Source: Thiotrichaceae bacterium (GTDB taxonomy: Bacteria > Pseudomonadota > Gammaproteobacteria > Thiotrichales > Thiotrichaceae). From it: 9,714 bases of DNA. The position numbers and the translations under genes were made by a program. The notes under the pieces were generated by a model. The model was not told where the DNA came from and searched no databases. It worked only from the letters and a program-made list of their open reading frames with translations. The stretch is from the NCBI GenBank assembly GCA_024762625.1, contig JANTHA010000069.1, positions 1 through 9,714 of the forward strand, in the 5' to 3' direction. This document shows, one piece after another, positions 7,233-9,714 of this stretch (positions within the stretch are counted from its first letter, which is position 1; each line of letters opens with the position of its first letter).

Positions 7233-8177
7233 ATGGCAGACTCAAAACACAAGATTACAAGAGATCCGATTACAGGCGCAGAAACAACAGGTCATGTGTG
7301 GGATGATACATTGCAGGAATTTAACAATCCTTTGCCCCGTTGGTGGTTATGGGCGTTTTATGGAACTATTATCTTTTCCATTGTTTACTGGATACTATAT
7401 CCTGCTTTTCCGCTAGGATTTACTAAACGTGGTTTTACAGAGGGAATCAGCACCGTCACCTTCAAAAACAAGGCGGGCGAAGAAGTAACAAGTAAGTGGA
7501 ATACGCGCGCTCTACTTGCTCACGAAATGCAAAATGACCCGAATGAGTTAAAACGTCAGGAAATGGTAAAAAGCGTCGCGGCGACGCCGTTGGCTGATGT
7601 AACAAAAGACCCTGACAAAAGCGCTTTTGTTCTGGCTTATGGAAAAGGCATCTTTGGCGACTACTGTGCGGCTTGCCATCAGTCCGGCGGTCAGGGTGTT
7701 ATAGGAAACTACCCTAATCTTGTGGATGACGCCTGGTTATGGGGCGGCGATGCGGCGGATATTGAAACAACTATCCGTAAAGGTCGTAAAGGCAATATGC
7801 CGGCACATAAGGGAACCCTTAATGAAGAGCAAATTACTGAAGCAGCGAATTATGTTTTGAGTCTCTCAGGCGAAAAAGTTGATTCCGCGCTGGCTGAAAA
7901 GGGAAAGGAGATATTTAATACCAAGGGTTGTTCAGGCTGTCATACGCCAGCTGCTACGGGTATGAAAGCATTGGGTTCCGCCAATTTGACGGATCACATC
8001 TGGACCCAAGCCAATGTGCCTGGCGCTAAAACTGTTGAAGATAAGGTAAAAGCTGTAAAAGCAGTTATTTCTGGCGGCATTCAACGTGAAATGCCAGCTT
8101 GGGAGTCGCGCTTAAGTAATGATGAGATCAAAGTATTGGTTGCTTATTTGAAATTATTAAGCTCATCTGCGCAATAA
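7233..8177 (+). CDS. ccoP: Cytochrome c oxidase cbb3-type, diheme subunit III
   Basis: CcoP is the diheme cytochrome c that accepts electrons from soluble or membrane c-type cytochromes and hands them to CcoO. The 314-residue protein begins with the conserved TGHVWDDTLQEFNNPLPRWW segment (about 19-38). One membrane helix follows at about 38-59. The periplasmic part has two cytochrome c domains: CAACH at 145-149 with likely axial M189 (GNMPAH), and CSGCH at 233-237 with likely axial M287 (REMPAW). Some CcoP proteins, for example in Pseudomonas, carry an extra N-terminal helix; this one does not. The ATG at 7233 has AAGGTGAG upstream, within the end of ccoQ. A strong terminator follows 18 bp after the stop. 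Confidence 0.97.
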   Translation: MADSKHKITRDPITGAETTGHVWDDTLQEFNNPLPRWWLWAFYGTIIFSIVYWILYPAFPLGFTKRGFTEGISTVTFKNKAGEEVTSKWNTRALLAHEMQNDPNELKRQEMVKSVAATPLADVTKDPDKSAFVLAYGKGIFGDYCAACHQSGGQGVIGNYPNLVDDAWLWGGDAADIETTIRKGRKGNMPAHKGTLNEEQITEAANYVLSLSGEKVDSALAEKGKEIFNTKGCSGCHTPAATGMKALGSANLTDHIWTQANVPGAKTVEDKVKAVKAVISGGIQREMPAWESRLSNDEIKVLVAYLKLLSSSAQ

Positions 8178-8195
8178 GAAACCTTTAAATTATTC

Positions 8196-8228
8196 AAGCG
8201 GCCGGTTTTCCGGCCGCTTTTGTTTTTG
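8196..8228 (+). terminator. Intrinsic terminator of the ccoNOQP operon
   Basis: A perfect 10-bp GC-rich stem, AAGCGGCCGG (8196-8205) with CCGGCCGCTT (8210-8219), closes a TTTT loop and is followed by TTGTTTTTG. It lies 18 bp after the ccoP stop and separates ccoNOQP from ccoG, which therefore probably has its own promoter. Confidence 0.93.
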
Positions 8229-8256
8229 TCAAAAGCTATCAGGGACGTTATTAACT

Positions 8257-8276
8257 GAATTGACAATTTTCAATTC
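8257..8276 (+). promoter_or_regulatory. FNR/ANR-like palindrome upstream of ccoG
   Basis: The arms GAATTGA (8257-8263) and TCAATTC (8270-8276) form a 20-bp palindrome with one mismatched pair. Its core, TTGAC-AATT-TTCAA (8260-8273), matches the FNR/ANR consensus at eight of ten bases. With the site at -41.5, the -10 would fall near 8297-8302 (TAAACT). This is a weaker match than the box before ccoN but shares its first half-site exactly. Confidence 0.6.
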
Positions 8277-8293
8277 GAAGTGTCCGCTTTAAA

Positions 8294-8309
8294 GGTTAAA
8301 CTATTAACC
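8294..8309. repeat. Inverted repeat GGTTAA-N4-TTAACC before ccoG
   Basis: GGTTAA (8294-8299) and TTAACC (8304-8309) are perfect arms around ACTA. A further GGTTAA occurs at 8317-8322. The palindrome covers the predicted -10 and start of transcription and so could be an operator, though the protein is unknown. Confidence 0.5.
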
Positions 8310-8328
8310 ATGAAAGGGTTAATGTCGT

Positions 8329-8351
8329 CGCAATATTAAATAGATATTGCG
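8329..8351. repeat. Inverted repeat in the predicted ccoG leader
   Basis: CGCAATAT (8329-8336) and ATATTGCG (8344-8351) are perfect 8-bp arms around TAAATAG. No T run follows, so it is not an ordinary terminator. It may fold as an RNA hairpin 32 nt before the ccoG start or act as a DNA operator. A smaller ATTAA-N4-TTAAT repeat (8358-8371) follows it. Confidence 0.55.
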
Positions 8352-8383
8352 CCTGTTATTAATATGTTAATGAGCAAATAGGC

Positions 8384-9714
8384 ATGAGTGATTTTCCAGT
8401 TCCAGTCGTAGCAGAGTCTGTGCATATACATCCACGCACCATTAAAGGACGATTTCGTTCGTTTAAATCCATTGTTCTTTACCTGGCTTATGCTGTTTAT
8501 TTTATTTTGCCCTGGATTCCATGGCATCGTCCTGTCGGAGCCAATCAGGCCGTCCTGTTTGATATGGTTGCCAGGAAATTCTATATCTTCGGTCTGGTTG
8601 TTTATGCTCAGGATATTTTCTGGCTAGCTGCGCTATTGTTCCTTGCCGCAGTGCTATTATTCTTTTCTACGGCATTGGTAGGCCGGGCATTCTGTGGCTA
8701 TTTCTGTTTCCAGACCTTGTGGACCGATGCCTTTCGTGAAATTGAGAAATTAATTCAGGGCGACCGCGTCAAGCGCATACGTCTGGATAAACAACCCTGG
8801 AATGGCGAAAAAATTCTTAAAAGAGGATTAACGCATCTGCTCTGGCTGTTTCTGGCTTTCTGGACGGGATTGACCTTTGTGCTTTATTGGGGATATGCGC
8901 CTGATCTGATTGTCCGGTTTTTTACCGGTCAGGCGCCTTCAGTTGCCTATATTACGGCATTTGGTCTAATGACCACCACCTATATTGCAGCTGGTTTAAT
9001 GCGTGAGAAAATTTGCCAGCATGTCTGTCCTTATGCGCGTTTTCAGAGCGTCATGATTGATAAAGATACCTTGGTGCCTACCTATGACCCTGAAAGAGGT
9101 GAAGGAACGCAAGGTCGCGCCAAACCAGTCAAGGCGTTGAAAACACTGGAACAACGCCATGCGGAGGGCGTAGGCGATTGTGTTGATTGCGGTTTATGCG
9201 TACAGGTTTGTCCAACAGGCATAGACATACGCGATGGTATGCAGTATGCCTGTATTCAATGCGGCTTATGCGTGGATGCATGCGACACCATCATGGATGC
9301 GCGCGGCTGGGATCGTGGACTGATTCGTTATGAATCAGAAAACGGCCTGGAACACGGTAAAACGCATTTCTTTAAATTGAGAACCTATGGTTATGGTTTG
9401 GCGATGTTAGGCGCTATTGGCTTTTTGCTTTGGAGCATGAGCGGCCATAAAATTATCGAGAGCACCGCCCGACAGATTCGTAGTCCTTTATATGTCACTC
9501 TATCAGACGGACGGATTTTGAATCGCTATGAACTCAAGATTGATAATAAATCAATGTATGACGCCGCGTTTAAATTATCGTTAAAAGGTCTGGAAGGAGC
9601 CCAGCTTGATTTGGGTCAGATCAAGGAAATACATTTAAAGCCGGACCAAAAACTGCGGGTGTTGGTCAAGGTGCGCCGTGATCCTAAATTAAGCATTTCA
9701 AAAAATACGAATTT
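8384..9714 (+). CDS. ccoG: Cytochrome c oxidase accessory protein CcoG (FixG family), partial
   Basis: CcoG is a membrane-bound iron-sulfur protein needed for cbb3 oxidase assembly; in Rhodobacter it is reported to reduce Cu(II) for CuB insertion. I translated 443 residues before the window end, so perhaps 20-40 C-terminal residues are missing. Hydrophobic helices lie near 30-47, 77-98, 151-169, 187-205 and 335-351. Two ferredoxin-like clusters are intact: C266, C269, C272, C276 followed by Pro, and C290, C293, C296, C300. Two extra CxxxC pairs typical of the family are C104/C108 (CGYFC) and C211/C215 (CQHVCPY). The usual proline after the first pair is Phe109 here. The region after about 365 fits the C-terminal Ig-like domain. 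The ATG at 8384 has no strong ribosome binding site; the nearby ATGs at 8364 and 8370 lead only to an early stop in another frame. Confidence 0.95.
   Translation, partial: MSDFPVPVVAESVHIHPRTIKGRFRSFKSIVLYLAYAVYFILPWIPWHRPVGANQAVLFDMVARKFYIFGLVVYAQDIFWLAALLFLAAVLLFFSTALVGRAFCGYFCFQTLWTDAFREIEKLIQGDRVKRIRLDKQPWNGEKILKRGLTHLLWLFLAFWTGLTFVLYWGYAPDLIVRFFTGQAPSVAYITAFGLMTTTYIAAGLMREKICQHVCPYARFQSVMIDKDTLVPTYDPERGEGTQGRAKPVKALKTLEQRHAEGVGDCVDCGLCVQVCPTGIDIRDGMQYACIQCGLCVDACDTIMDARGWDRGLIRYESENGLEHGKTHFFKLRTYGYGLAMLGAIGFLLWSMSGHKIIESTARQIRSPLYVTLSDGRILNRYELKIDNKSMYDAAFKLSLKGLEGAQLDLGQIKEIHLKPDQKLRVLVKVRRDPKLSISKNTN

Noticed and set aside
7150..7416. 88-codon ORF spanning the ccoQ-ccoP junction in another frame
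   Set aside because: It lies inside ccoQ and ccoP, both firmly assigned by motifs, and is an overlap artefact.
8336..8527. Antisense ORF of 63 codons across the ccoG start
   Set aside because: It overlaps the ccoG leader and N-terminal codons, shows no family features and has no credible ribosome binding site.

Overview
This window reads as a chromosomal segment of a proteobacterium, most likely a gammaproteobacterium. The support is a single-chain glycine decarboxylase P-protein of about 970 residues, an E. coli-type DgkA, and a ccoNOQP operon followed by ccoG. A methylotrophic or other environmental lineage is possible, but I cannot settle the genus from sequence alone. All long genes are intact and on the + strand. 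I see no mobile element, CRISPR array, tRNA or rRNA.

Positions 1-4275 hold a glycine-cleavage locus: the 3' end of gcvT (T-protein), gcvH (lipoyl carrier H-protein), a 206-bp spacer with a short 13-bp tandem repeat, gcvP (P-protein), and 11 bp further on dgkA (diacylglycerol kinase). GcvP decarboxylates glycine and loads aminomethyl onto the lipoyl arm of GcvH. GcvT then passes the one-carbon unit to tetrahydrofolate. DgkA has no direct part in this reaction and is probably a co-transcribed passenger. A weak stem-loop follows dgkA.

Positions 4276-4663 are an AT-rich control region without a confident gene. It contains a near-consensus FNR/ANR box (TTGAC-N4-ATCAA) about 210 bp before ccoN. 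The predicted leader is long and carries two overlapping small hydrophobic ORFs whose reality is open.

Positions 4664-8228 are the ccoNOQP operon for a cbb3-type (C-family heme-copper) cytochrome c oxidase: catalytic CcoN, monoheme CcoO, small CcoQ and diheme CcoP. An intercistronic hairpin lies between ccoO and ccoQ, and a strong intrinsic terminator follows ccoP. All heme and CuB ligand residues that I could check are present.

Positions 8229-9714 hold a second control region with an FNR-like palindrome and three further inverted repeats, then ccoG. CcoG is the membrane iron-sulfur protein needed for copper handling in cbb3 assembly, and it runs off the window end. Paired FNR-type sites upstream of both the structural operon and the assembly gene point to oxygen-responsive control of the whole module. 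I did not find an obviously new biological system. The least-explained parts are the ccoN leader ORFs and the cluster of inverted repeats before ccoG.
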